A stretch of 64,000 nt of DNA from Rhodococcus yunnanensis NBRC 103083. GTDB lineage: Bacteria > Actinomycetota > Actinomycetes > Mycobacteriales > Mycobacteriaceae. Shown piece by piece: positions 25,897 to 34,956 of this stretch (the first letter of the stretch is position 1; the number at the start of each line of letters is the position of its first letter). The stretch spans positions 1 through 64,000 of the forward strand of contig NZ_BCXH01000020.1 in assembly GCF_001895005.1 (NCBI RefSeq), read 5' to 3'. A model generated the notes under the pieces. That model searched no databases. It was not told where the DNA came from and was given only the letters and a program-made list of their open reading frames with translations. Both the position numbers and the translations under genes were made by a program.

Positions 25897-28800
25897 GTGT
25901 CGGTCACCTGCCTCCCGGTTTCGTGTGCAGGACAGCTGGATTTGACCGGGCAGTGCCTACATCCATCGTTGACGAACGCCTCGAATGTCGGCCCCTGGGT
26001 CGCCGACGCCGCCCGATGAATCGTCGCACGCCACTCCTCCAACTTTTCGGGGGTCGGCGCCTCCTGGATCCGTTGGGTTGCGCCTTCCTTGTTGTGCGGC
26101 TTCGCGACGAACACCAGGCGCGCGCCCCCTGGTTCACCCGCAGGTTCGCCGTCGATCGCACCGACGGATGCTGCCACCTGATAGGTGGCGAGTTGATTGT
26201 GGTTGCGTGCATCCTCCTTCGATGCCACCGTCTTGGCGGTCTTGACGTCGATGACGACGGGACGACCGTCTGCGTCGTGCTCCAGCCGGTCGATCCGGCC
26301 ACGTAATGCCACTGAGGGCTCACCCTCCGAGCGGGACTCGAGGACCCCCGCGACCGTGACCTCGACGCCTGCCTCGGTGAGTTCGCCGCGGGTGCCGCTG
26401 AGCCACCTCTCGAACGTCTCCAGCATCGCACCGGTTCGATCGAGCTCGTGACGCGAATACCATCTCGATCCGAGATCGACGGCATCCCATGCAGTTTCGA
26501 GCGCACGTCGAACCTGATCGGGTGGCATTTTGCCTGCGACCGCTTGAACCAACGTGTGCACCAATGTCCCGGTCACAGCATGGGTGTTTGCACCGTCGTT
26601 GCCCCCGTGCCTGTCCAACATCCACCGCAGCGGACATGTCGTCAACTGCTCCACGGTCGACGGTGACAACGGAACGGGGCCGTCTGCGAGGGTCCAGAGT
26701 GCAGCGGCCGTACTGGGGCCTGCCACCCCGAACCACTCGTCGGGGTGCGCACCCCTGACGCCGGCCTTCGCCAGACGGGCGAGCTGGCGTGCAGCACGCG
26801 CTCGTTTTTCCGGATCATGTTCTGTGACAGCAGGATCGCACACTACACTGCGCAGCTCGGCGACCAGCATCGGCAGAGCCATGGTGCGCCCGGTCGACTC
26901 GTCGCCGCTGCGGTCGTCCGGAAGATCACCGTTCGCTTCGTCTTCGCCGGTCAGCTCGTCGACGAATCTGGATCGGACGAGATCGGAATCCCCGGTGCTC
27001 GAGTCGACCGCCGTGACGAGCAGTACCGACCTTGCCCGGCTGCATGCAACCAGAAACAGCCTGCGTTCCTCGGCCAACAACGGTGCCGTCTTGGACATCG
27101 TGCCGTCGATCAGTTCCCCTCCGTCGCCGATTCCCGACGCCAAATCGACCAGGACTTCGGTTCCGAGAAGACTTCCCCGCGCGCGAAGACCCGGCCACAA
27201 TCCCTCCTGGACTCCGGCGACAGCCACCAGTTCCCATTCACGACCTGCTGCCGAATGAGCACTGACCATGGTGACGGCGTCCGGCTGCGCCGCGGCCCGC
27301 GCCGCACTCAGTGTCGGGATCTGCTGCTGGGCAATGTAATCGACGAACCCCGCCAGCCGAGCCTGCGGAAGCTTGTCGACGTAGGACGCGGCCGCGTCGA
27401 ACAATGCGACCACGGCGTCGAGGTCTCGGTCTGCTTGCGCACCCGCCGACCCACCCCACGCCGAGGCCCCGGACCACCGCCGCTCGAGCGCCGACGCTTG
27501 CCACGCGGCCCACAACACGTCTTCGACGCCTCGCCCCCGGCGTGCCACTGCGGCAGCTTTGCGAACTACTCCCAGAACCTTGCGCAGCGGCGCCGATTCG
27601 ACATCAGACAGTTGCGCCATACGAGCCCCAGCACTGGAATCGACGGTGTCAGGGGGTTCGGACGCACCGCCTGCGGTTCGTATGGCCGAACGGAGGAGCT
27701 CGGCGGAATCGCGGTCGCCGCCGGCCGCGAGTTCGATGCGCCGCACTCCGCGTCTGAGTCGACGCAGGCTCACCGGGTCCGCACCCCCGATGGGCCCGGA
27801 CAGCAGCGCGAGCGCATCCTCACCGTCGAAGGTCGGATCGACTATGGCGCGCAGTACGAGCAACAGGCCGACTGCTCCGTGCTGACGGTGCAGCGGCAAC
27901 TCCGATGCGGGCGCCACGATCGGTACACCTGCGGCCTGCAGTGCACGACGGATCGGCGCGATCGTACGAGGAACGGACCGGACGACGACCGCCATCTCCG
28001 ACCACGGCACACCATCGACGAGGTGAGCTCTCCGCATCGACGCAGCGATCGACGCGGCTTCCTTCGCCGTCGACGACAGAACCCTGACGTCCGTGCGTGA
28101 CTCTCCGTAGCGCGCATCGGCCACAGCTTCGGCACCGCGATGACGCCCGATGCCCGCAAGCCTGCCCGCGATACGCCCAGTGATCGAAGCGATCTCGGTG
28201 GTACTGCGGTAGTTGCGGTCCAGAACGACGCGACGCTCCGATCCTGGCTCGGTCAGGTCGGCGACGAACGACGGGTCCGCTCCACGAAACACGAACACCG
28301 ACTGGTCGGGATCGCCTGCGATCACCGTCGATTCGGTGCCGCTGCCGATGAGCCGAACCAACTGAGCTGCCTGCGGATCCAGATGTTGAGCGTCGTCGAC
28401 GACGAGATGCCTGATACGCACACGTTCGGACCGAAGCAGTTCGGGGTCGGTGGCGAACGCCATGAGGGCGCTCCCGATGAGTTCGGCGGCATCGAGACCG
28501 GGAGCGGTCGCACCCGCAGCTTCGACACCGACGGCACCTCGTAGGAGCATGGCTTGCTCGTACCGCGCCGCGAACCTGCCCACCGCCACCCATTCTGGCC
28601 GCGAATGGCGTCGGCCGAGTTTGATCAGGTCCTCGGGGCCGATCCCCCGCTCGACCGAGCGCAGCATCAGATCACGCACCGCGGTGGCGAAACCGGACAT
28701 CACCAGCGCAGGCCGCAGACGCTCGGGCCACTCGGCAGCCCCGTCCTCGATGTCGCCGCGCAGCATCTCGCGCACCACGGCGTCCTGCTCGGCGCCGGTC

Positions 28801-29276
28801 AACAGGCGCGGCGGCGGGTTTCCGTACGCGGCGGCCTGCAGCCGTAGGACGGCGAACGCATAGGAATGCACCGTCCTCACCAGTGGTTCACGTGTGGCAC
28901 GCAGTGCTTCGTCACCCGCGAACAGTCCGGCGGTGATCTGCTCGCGTAGGCCTGTTGCGGCGCGCTTGGACTGTGTGAGTACCAACACCGACTCCGGGTC
29001 ACCCGCGGTGATGCGCGAGACCGCATAGTCGGCGATGAGAGCCGTCTTCCCCGTCCCTGGTCCACCGAGGACCTGCCACGGATTCCACGACGACGCACCT
29101 TCTGCGGCTGCGCTGACTGCGTCGGCGTCGTTGGCCAGCAACCGTGCGGCCGATCCGGCCCAGGACCGGCGAGGTGCGGCGATCCTCGGTCCTCGAACGA
29201 GCGTGCTGACCGAGCCGTGCTCGGTGAGTTGCCTGCCGCTGTCCATGGGTGAAATTTGATCACGCCCCACCGACAT
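25893..29276 (-). CDS. adnA: AdnA: helicase-nuclease subunit with Fe-S cluster
   Basis: 1127 aa. UvrD-like motor with Walker A GGPGTGKT at 71-78 and VVDDAQHLD as Walker B, then a C-terminal RecB nuclease with VIDVKTAKT near 1009-1016. Cysteines C881, C1106, C1109 and C1115 form the AddB-type Fe-S staple (C...CxxCx5C), missing in AdnB. Starts the adnA-adnB operon. ATG 29276 is used; ATG 29246 (MDSGRQ) is a possible shorter start, neither having a strong RBS. Divergent from lipV with about 50 bp between starts. Confidence 0.94.
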   Translation of the reverse strand: MSVGRDQISPMDSGRQLTEHGSVSTLVRGPRIAAPRRSWAGSAARLLANDADAVSAAAEGASSWNPWQVLGGPGTGKTALIADYAVSRITAGDPESVLVLTQSKRAATGLREQITAGLFAGDEALRATREPLVRTVHSYAFAVLRLQAAAYGNPPPRLLTGAEQDAVVREMLRGDIEDGAAEWPERLRPALVMSGFATAVRDLMLRSVERGIGPEDLIKLGRRHSRPEWVAVGRFAARYEQAMLLRGAVGVEAAGATAPGLDAAELIGSALMAFATDPELLRSERVRIRHLVVDDAQHLDPQAAQLVRLIGSGTESTVIAGDPDQSVFVFRGADPSFVADLTEPGSERRVVLDRNYRSTTEIASITGRIAGRLAGIGRHRGAEAVADARYGESRTDVRVLSSTAKEAASIAASMRRAHLVDGVPWSEMAVVVRSVPRTIAPIRRALQAAGVPIVAPASELPLHRQHGAVGLLLVLRAIVDPTFDGEDALALLSGPIGGADPVSLRRLRRGVRRIELAAGGDRDSAELLRSAIRTAGGASEPPDTVDSSAGARMAQLSDVESAPLRKVLGVVRKAAAVARRGRGVEDVLWAAWQASALERRWSGASAWGGSAGAQADRDLDAVVALFDAAASYVDKLPQARLAGFVDYIAQQQIPTLSAARAAAQPDAVTMVSAHSAAGREWELVAVAGVQEGLWPGLRARGSLLGTEVLVDLASGIGDGGELIDGTMSKTAPLLAEERRLFLVACSRARSVLLVTAVDSSTGDSDLVRSRFVDELTGEDEANGDLPDDRSGDESTGRTMALPMLVAELRSVVCDPAVTEHDPEKRARAARQLARLAKAGVRGAHPDEWFGVAGPSTAAALWTLADGPVPLSPSTVEQLTTCPLRWMLDRHGGNDGANTHAVTGTLVHTLVQAVAGKMPPDQVRRALETAWDAVDLGSRWYSRHELDRTGAMLETFERWLSGTRGELTEAGVEVTVAGVLESRSEGEPSVALRGRIDRLEHDADGRPVVIDVKTAKTVASKEDARNHNQLATYQVAASVGAIDGEPAGEPGGARLVFVAKPHNKEGATQRIQEAPTPEKLEEWRATIHRAASATQGPTFEAFVNDGCRHCPVKSSCPAHETGRQVTDT

Positions 29277-29324
29277 ACTTCACCGACGGTGCGGCACACC
29301 CTCGACATGCGGCATAGTGAGGCG

Positions 29325-30101
29325 GTGCCACAGTTGAACTTTCACACCTACGGACCCGTCGACGGCCCCGAGATTCTCGCCCTTCACGGCATGACCGGTC
29401 ATGGGGCGCGCTGGCGCGACCTCGCAGACAATCATCTCGCCGAGGCGAGGATCATCGCGCCGGATCTCATCGGCCACGGACGCTCACCGTGGACACCGCC
29501 GTGGGACATCGCGGCCCAGGTCGACGCTCTGCGCTCCCTGCTGCAGGACCATGCACGGGGGCCGGTACTCGTCCTCGGACACTCGTACGGCGGCGCGCTC
29601 GCGATGCACCTCGCAGCTGCCCACCCCGAGCTGGTTCGAGCTCTCGTGCTGCTCGACCCGGCGATCGAACTCGATCCGAGTGATCTGCTCGAGGTCGCCG
29701 AGCTGACGGCGAAGTATCCCGACTACACCGATGCCGACGAGGCGAAGTCGGAGAAGATCAACGGCGCGTGGGCCGACGTCCCCGCTGAGCTGCTCGAGCG
29801 CGAGGTCGAGGATCATCTGGAGCCGGCCGAGAACGGGCGCGTCGCATGGCGTCTGTCGACAGCTGCCATCGTGGCGTCCTGGGGTGAGCTCGCGCGGCCG
29901 CTCGTCGTACCACCTGCAGGCACGGCGACCGTCGTCGTTCAGGCCACGCGAGTTCAACCCCCGTATGTCAGCGACCGGTTCAAGAAGGCACTCGAAGACG
30001 GTCTCGGAGATGCGCTGAAGATCGTCGAGCTCGACTGCAACCACATGGTGGCCCAGGCCAAGCCCGCCGAGGTGGCATCGTTGGTGCGCGAGCTGTTGTA
30101 G
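29325..30101 (+). CDS. Alpha/beta hydrolase (LipV-like)
   Basis: 258-aa serine hydrolase: oxyanion loop LHGMTGHG, nucleophile elbow GHSYGG and a C-terminal His in DCNHMVAQAKP. Ortholog by position of LipV (Rv3203), a lipase/esterase. The GTG at 29325 (VPQLNFHTYG) is chosen by family match; an ATG six codons earlier is possible. The stop codon abuts the ATG of the next gene, so the two are probably co-translated. Confidence 0.88.
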   Translation: MPQLNFHTYGPVDGPEILALHGMTGHGARWRDLADNHLAEARIIAPDLIGHGRSPWTPPWDIAAQVDALRSLLQDHARGPVLVLGHSYGGALAMHLAAAHPELVRALVLLDPAIELDPSDLLEVAELTAKYPDYTDADEAKSEKINGAWADVPAELLEREVEDHLEPAENGRVAWRLSTAAIVASWGELARPLVVPPAGTATVVVQATRVQPPYVSDRFKKALEDGLGDALKIVELDCNHMVAQAKPAEVASLVRELL

Positions 30102-30407
30102 ATGGCGTCGATCACCGAGGAGCAGGTCGAGAAGGTGCGTGGGCTCGTCGCGTCCATCCCGAGGGGGCAGGTCTCGACGTACGGCGACATCGCAGCCGCG
30201 GCGAACCTGTCGAGCCCTCGCATCGTCGGATGGATCATGCGTACCGATTCGGCCGACCTGCCGTGGCATCGGGTGCTGTCGGCGAGCGGTAAGCCCGCGG
30301 CCCACCTCGCCACTCGGCAGCTGGAGAAACTGGCGGCGGAAGGTGTGACCGTGCGCGACGGCCGGGTCAATCTGAAGTCGATCCGATACGTCTTCGCGCC
30401 CTGCTGA
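30102..30407 (+). CDS. Alkyltransferase-like protein (ATL), DNA-damage binding
   Basis: 101 aa. An O6-methylguanine transferase fold in which the catalytic PCHR is replaced by PWHR (LPWHRVLSASGKP). Such ATL proteins bind O6-alkylguanine without repairing it and hand it to nucleotide excision repair. The rest of the binding site is kept (RGQVSTYGDIA, LSSPRIVGWIM). The ATG follows the lipV stop directly. Ortholog of Rv3204, and the neighbour of the AdnAB repair genes. Confidence 0.88.
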   Translation: MASITEEQVEKVRGLVASIPRGQVSTYGDIAAAANLSSPRIVGWIMRTDSADLPWHRVLSASGKPAAHLATRQLEKLAAEGVTVRDGRVNLKSIRYVFAPC

Positions 30408-30420
30408 ACCAGGCGCCCTG

Positions 30421-31866
30421 CTAGACCACGAGCTCGGCCGGTTCCACCGGATGGCCCCGGCCCGCATCACCCGAAACGGTGCCAGCGAGGACCGACACTG
30501 CGGCGATTATCTCGCCCGACGGCTTGGTGAACGGAATCCGCAGACGGTCGTCGAACGCGTAGCCCGTGCCGAACCTGGTCCCAGCGGCGAGGAGCAGATC
30601 GCGGGCGGCGGCGCGCCGGACGACGTCGTTGGAGGACAGACCGTCGGGCAGTGCGCACCACAGGGACAGGCCGCCGTCGGGAATGCGGAACTGCCAGCTC
30701 GGCAGCTCGGCCGCCATGTGCGACGCGAGTAGGTCCCGCTGGCCTCTCAACCACGTGCGCCTGGCGGCGAGAACGTCCTCGAACACACCGAGCAGACGCA
30801 CTGCGGTCGCCTGTTCCACGATCGAGACCGACAGCTGTCGCCGCGCGTACGTCCTGGCCATGCGCGCAATCAGTTCCGGATCGGACCGAACCCATCCGAC
30901 TCGAAGGCCGCCCCACACTGTCTTGCTCAACGATCCGATGGAGATGGTCGCCGCGCCGGGCACGGGCGCGCCGTACGGTTCTTCCGGTCCTCCGTCCAAC
31001 ACGAGATCGGCGGCTACCTCGTCGGCGATGGTCAGTACGCCGTGACGGGCGAGGGTGGCAGCCAAACGGCGCCTGCCGTTGCCACTCAGCCTGGCTCCCG
31101 ACGGGTTGGAGAAATCCGGCATGAGATACGCCAGCGTCGGCGCATTCTGACGCGCGGCCCGATCCGCATCTTCGATGAATCTGTCCGGGTCCGCTGCGTC
31201 GATCGGCACCGGTACGGCATGCGCACCAGCACTTTCCAACGCTTCGACGGCTCCTGGATACGTCGGATGCTCGATGAGAACTCGATTGCCGGGCCGTGCG
31301 AACGTCTCGAACACGAGGTGCGCAGCGTCCCCTGCCCCCGACGTCACGACGATCTGGTCGGCCGTGGTGGGCAATCCGCGGCGTGAGTATCGGTCCGCGA
31401 TCGCGGACCGAAGCTCGATCGTTCCGGACGGTGCGTATCCATGACCTGTCGTCCTCAGATTGGCGACCGCATCTGCGTAGGCGCCTGCCAGGAACGGCGA
31501 CGCCTCGGGTGCCGCGTTGACGAAGTCGAGGACCGGTCCGCCGTCGAGGCGCATCATCGTGCCCCACGACGTTTCCTCGGATGGCGTCGCGACGAACGTG
31601 CCTGCGCCGTGCACCGCCTCCGCCCACCCGCTTTCACGGAGTTCGCGGTATGCCGACGTGACCGTCACGCGACTGACACCGAGCGCGATCGACAGCGCTC
31701 GCTCGGGCGGCAGTCTCTTGCCCGCGCCGACGGCGCCGTCGGCGATGATGCGACGAAGACCGCCCGCAAGCGACCGATAGAGAGGCTGTCCGTCGCCGCC
31801 GACCGGGCCGATGATCTCGGCGAGTGCCGGGGCGTCGATGCCGGAGCCGTCCATATCGAAAACCAT
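30421..31866 (-). CDS. MocR/PdxR-type GntR regulator with aminotransferase domain
   Basis: 481 aa. An N-terminal GntR wHTH (PLYRSLAGGLRRIIADG, RALSIALGVSRVTVTSAYREL) is joined to a fold-type I PLP aminotransferase domain with the Schiff-base Lys in IGSLSKTVWGGLRVGW. MocR proteins sense PLP or amino compounds and regulate adjacent genes. ATG 31866 is used; ATG 31854 is an alternative. A perfect inverted repeat lies 20-50 bp upstream. The gene is the left border of the block missing from the mycobacterial gene order. Confidence 0.9.
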   Translation of the reverse strand: MVFDMDGSGIDAPALAEIIGPVGGDGQPLYRSLAGGLRRIIADGAVGAGKRLPPERALSIALGVSRVTVTSAYRELRESGWAEAVHGAGTFVATPSEETSWGTMMRLDGGPVLDFVNAAPEASPFLAGAYADAVANLRTTGHGYAPSGTIELRSAIADRYSRRGLPTTADQIVVTSGAGDAAHLVFETFARPGNRVLIEHPTYPGAVEALESAGAHAVPVPIDAADPDRFIEDADRAARQNAPTLAYLMPDFSNPSGARLSGNGRRRLAATLARHGVLTIADEVAADLVLDGGPEEPYGAPVPGAATISIGSLSKTVWGGLRVGWVRSDPELIARMARTYARRQLSVSIVEQATAVRLLGVFEDVLAARRTWLRGQRDLLASHMAAELPSWQFRIPDGGLSLWCALPDGLSSNDVVRRAAARDLLLAAGTRFGTGYAFDDRLRIPFTKPSGEIIAAVSVLAGTVSGDAGRGHPVEPAELVV

Positions 31867-31885
31867 CAGGCCATTTTGACACAGA

Positions 31886-31915
31886 GGACTGCACATAGCT
31901 GGGCAATTGCAGTCC
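31886..31915. promoter_or_regulatory. Inverted repeat in the MocR divergent promoter
   Basis: GGACTGCA (31886-31893) and TGCAGTCC (31908-31915), perfect 8-bp arms 14 bp apart, between the MocR gene and a divergent small ORF. A likely operator for the MocR protein. Confidence 0.55.
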
Positions 31916-31927
31916 ACTATCGACCTC

Positions 31928-32053
31928 ATGATCATTACAGGACTGCTTTCCGCGGTAGCTTTGGCATCATTGGCCTGGCTCCCGATCACGATCAGGCGCG
32001 GCGGCCGCAGCGGATTCGACGGCCCACCTCGCAGCCGTCGAGCACCGGACTGA
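31928..32053 (+). CDS. 41-residue single-pass membrane peptide (candidate)
   Basis: The ATG at 31928 opens a 42-codon frame. Its product begins MIITGLLSAVALASLAWLP, one hydrophobic helix, followed by a basic Arg/Gly/Pro tail. There is no clear Shine-Dalgarno, but the divergent position next to a MocR regulator and its operator is where a regulated target is expected. The next gene, a thioesterase, starts 24 bp after its stop. Not recognised; may be leaderless or spurious. Confidence 0.35.
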   Translation: MIITGLLSAVALASLAWLPITIRRGGRSGFDGPPRSRRAPD

Positions 32054-32076
32054 CCGCACCAACTAACCTCGTCGGT

Positions 32077-32511
32077 ATGAACCTCGGACAGTTCGATCCT
32101 CGGCCGACCGCGAAGTACGCCCTGTCCGAGGCGAGCGCGTTCGTCGCCGGTGCGGGCCTGGTCATCGACGGCGTGTCCGGCACGCGGGTGACCGGTCACA
32201 TCGAGTTGTCCGACGCGCACTTCACCCCCTGGGGCGTCGTTCACGGAGGCGTGTACACCACAGCTGTCGAGTCCGCTGCCAGCATCGGCGCGAGCGAGGC
32301 GGTGAAGGATCGAGGCGAGTTCGCCGTCGGCGTTCACAACGGCACCGACTTCCTGCGCGCCAGCAAGGGTGGCCGGGTCGATGTCGTCGCAGAACCGTTG
32401 CAGCAGGGCCGCATCCAACAACTCTGGCTGGTGACCATCTCCGCGAGCGACAGCGGCAAGATCATCGCGCGCGGTCAGGTTCGGCTGCAGAACGTGCCAC
32501 TTCCGACGTGA
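32077..32511 (+). CDS. Hotdog-fold acyl-CoA thioesterase (PaaI family)
   Basis: 144 aa. The hotdog signature includes LSDAHFTPWGVVHGGVYTTAVESAAS (HGG loop with the general-base-type acidic residue in AVES) and VGVHNGTDFLRAS. Hydrolyses small or aromatic acyl-CoAs. ATG 32077. Its TGA overlaps the GTG of the mobA-moeA gene (GTGA), so they are coupled, although their functions seem unrelated. Confidence 0.87.
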   Translation: MNLGQFDPRPTAKYALSEASAFVAGAGLVIDGVSGTRVTGHIELSDAHFTPWGVVHGGVYTTAVESAASIGASEAVKDRGEFAVGVHNGTDFLRASKGGRVDVVAEPLQQGRIQQLWLVTISASDSGKIIARGQVRLQNVPLPT

Positions 32512-34247
32512 GCGAAAGCCCCGGCATGGATTTCGATGCCGTCGTTCTCGCCGGCGGATCGGCGAGACGGATGGGCGGGATCGACAAGCCCGGCCTGTCC
32601 GTCGGCGGGACGACCCTCGTGCAGCGCGCCGTCGACGCAGTCGCGGCTGCACGCAGCATCGTGGTGGTCGGGCCGGATCGAGACCTCGGACCGAACGTAC
32701 TGCAAACGCGCGAGTCCCCCGCCGGATCGGGGCCCGTCGCGGCGATCGCTGCAGGGCTGAACGCGCTTGCGCCGCCGCACGCCGATGTCGTCGTCGTGCT
32801 CGCTGCCGATCTCCCGTTCGTGAGCTCGGGCGCCATCGACCTCCTGCTGGCCGCACGCGGGATCGCACCTGTCGTCTTCGCCTCGGACAGCCACGGCAGA
32901 AGTCAGCATCTGTTCGCGGCCTGGGGTCGGGAGACTCTGGTGAGCGCGATCGCTGCTCTCGGCGCGGCGGAAGGTCGATCGGTACGGTCACTGGTTCCTA
33001 CAGAGAGCACTGTTGTCGCGATGACCGACGTCGACGACTGCGATACCCCCGACGACCTTCGCCGCGCCCGCGAACGTGCTGCCCTCGGCGCGACGGGAAT
33101 CGACTTCGCCCGGTCCGCAATCCGAGAGCGTGTGGCACCCATCGCCGTTCGACACGTAGCACCGATCGGGAGCGAGGGCGCCGTGCTCGCCGAGCCCGTG
33201 ATCGCCGCTGCGCCGCTCCCCCACGTCGACACCTCCGCCATGGACGGTTACGCCATCTGCGGAGACGAACCGTGGACACTCCGCGACGATGTCGCCTACG
33301 CAGGCACGTCGGGGCTGCTCGATCTTCTGCCGGGCGACGCGGTGCGCATTGCGACGGGGGCGCGGATCCCCTCCGGCGCTTCGTCCGTCGTGCGTGACGA
33401 GCACATCCACCGAGGTGACGACGGACTGCTTCGGCGTCGACCCGCTGCTCCTGTGCGAGACGATTCACGTCGCAGCGGTGAGGACTGGGAGACCGGAACC
33501 GAGCTCGTGACCGCGGGCACGCATATCTCCGCCGCCGTCGTGTCGGTCGCGTTGAGCGCCGAGGTGCGCGAACTTGCGGTGCGTGGCCCCGTGCGGGCGC
33601 GAACAGTGTCCAGTGGCAACGAGATTCGAGTGTCCGGCCAGCTGGAAGCCGGGCAGACACGTGACAGCATCGGGCCCATACTGTCTCGGTATCTTCGTTC
33701 CTGCGGCATCACCGAAACCGACTCGGTCCACCTGGCGGACACCTCGACGGCATTCGACGAACTACTTGCCGCCTCGACCGATGTCGATCTCGTGATCGTC
33801 GTCGGTGCGACGGGCGCAGGTGCAGCCGACCAACTTCGAGCGGCCCTTTCTCGCGCGGGTGCCGACACCCTCGTCGATCGTGTTCCGATCCGGCCCGGTG
33901 GTTCTCAGATCACCGCGGTGTTGCCCAGCGGCGTCGTGGTGATCGGGCTACCGGGAAACCCGTTGGCCGCCGTGAGCACGCTGCTACTGATCGCTCCCGC
34001 CGTGGTGGATGCTCTCACGCAGCGAACGCCCGTCGCCCCGTGGCTCGGCCGATTGACGAATGCAGCGGACGTCGAATCCGACACGGCGCGCATCATCCCG
34101 GTCGTGCGAGACGGCGCAGGTTGGCGCGCGGACACAGCGGTGCGGACCGCACATCTGCTTCACCTCGTCGGTCATGACGCATTGGCGGTCGTACCGCCGC
34201 ACCTCAGTTCCGATGCGCTGGTGGAGCTACTTCCCCTGACACGGTGA
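32508..34247 (+). CDS. MobA-MoeA fusion, molybdenum cofactor assembly
   Basis: 579 aa with two enzymes in one chain. Residues 1-190 are MobA/NTP transferase (VVLAGGSARRMGGIDKPGL, ADLPFVSSGAI, DDCDTPDDLRRA), which attaches GMP to molybdopterin. Residues 200-579 are MoeA, which inserts Mo (HVDTSAMDGYAICGD, GARIPSGASSVV, GLPGNPLAAVSTLL). Joining the last two steps in one protein is uncommon. The cofactor would serve nitrate reductase, whose gene is not in this window. GTG 32508 overlaps the previous stop; the 3' end overlaps the convergent chelatase by 44 bp. Confidence 0.9.
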   Translation: MSESPGMDFDAVVLAGGSARRMGGIDKPGLSVGGTTLVQRAVDAVAAARSIVVVGPDRDLGPNVLQTRESPAGSGPVAAIAAGLNALAPPHADVVVVLAADLPFVSSGAIDLLLAARGIAPVVFASDSHGRSQHLFAAWGRETLVSAIAALGAAEGRSVRSLVPTESTVVAMTDVDDCDTPDDLRRARERAALGATGIDFARSAIRERVAPIAVRHVAPIGSEGAVLAEPVIAAAPLPHVDTSAMDGYAICGDEPWTLRDDVAYAGTSGLLDLLPGDAVRIATGARIPSGASSVVRDEHIHRGDDGLLRRRPAAPVRDDSRRSGEDWETGTELVTAGTHISAAVVSVALSAEVRELAVRGPVRARTVSSGNEIRVSGQLEAGQTRDSIGPILSRYLRSCGITETDSVHLADTSTAFDELLAASTDVDLVIVVGATGAGAADQLRAALSRAGADTLVDRVPIRPGGSQITAVLPSGVVVIGLPGNPLAAVSTLLLIAPAVVDALTQRTPVAPWLGRLTNAADVESDTARIIPVVRDGAGWRADTAVRTAHLLHLVGHDALAVVPPHLSSDALVELLPLTR

Positions 34248-34956
34248 GCCTGTCGGCCGACGCGGTGAGCATGGCCGCACCCGCACGGAATCGTTCGACG
34301 ACGAGGTCGACGATCCCCCGATGCAGTCCGAGCGGGTCTGCGACCCCGTCGCTTCCCGCATCCGCGAGTCTGCTGTGAAAGAGCCCGCGCGCCAACAGAT
34401 ACGACGCCACGAACACCCTCGAATGGCCAGCGCGTCGCAGATCTGCGACGGCGTTCGGGACCGACGGTTGCGCAGTCGCGACATATGCGATCCGAACCGG
34501 GACCTGCGCGAGGTCCGCCAACATCGCAGCAGCGCGCCGATGTTCGAGCAACGCCCGCGGATCGGACGAACCCGCCGCCGCGAAGACGATGGCGTCGCCC
34601 GACTTCCACCCCGCTGCACTCAGACGTTCCAGCATGACCTTCGCGAACACGGGGTCGGGTCCGAGCGCCCTGGTGACATGAACGCACGTGTGTCCGCTCT
34701 CGGCGATCTCGCGGGGAACATCGGTGTGCACGTGGTATCCCGATGCGAGAAACGCGGGCACGACGACGGCAGGACCGTCGAGTACCCGGAGAATCTCGGA
34801 CGGAGACGGACCGAGCACATCCACGAACGCCACTCGCGTCGTACCGACCTCGCGGCCGACAGCCTCGGCCAATTCGGCGATCATCTCGACGCCTCTGGGA
34901 TTACGGGTTCCGTGAGCGACCAGCACGAGGGCCGGATCGCCCGAATGAATCTTCAT
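34204..34956 (-). CDS. Sirohydrochlorin chelatase (CbiX/SirB type)
   Basis: 250 aa. Two half-domains: VLVAHGTRNPRGVEMI with the metal-binding His, and PAFLASGYHVHTDVP. Inserts Fe2+ into sirohydrochlorin to make siroheme, the prosthetic group of NirB. The ATG abuts the stop of the HemD-like gene, so it is the last gene of the nirB-nirD-hemD-like-chelatase set. Supply of siroheme beside its user supports the iron rather than the cobalt pathway. Confidence 0.85.
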   Translation of the reverse strand: MKIHSGDPALVLVAHGTRNPRGVEMIAELAEAVGREVGTTRVAFVDVLGPSPSEILRVLDGPAVVVPAFLASGYHVHTDVPREIAESGHTCVHVTRALGPDPVFAKVMLERLSAAGWKSGDAIVFAAAGSSDPRALLEHRRAAAMLADLAQVPVRIAYVATAQPSVPNAVADLRRAGHSRVFVASYLLARGLFHSRLADAGSDGVADPLGLHRGIVDLVVERFRAGAAMLTASADRLTVSGEVAPPAHRN

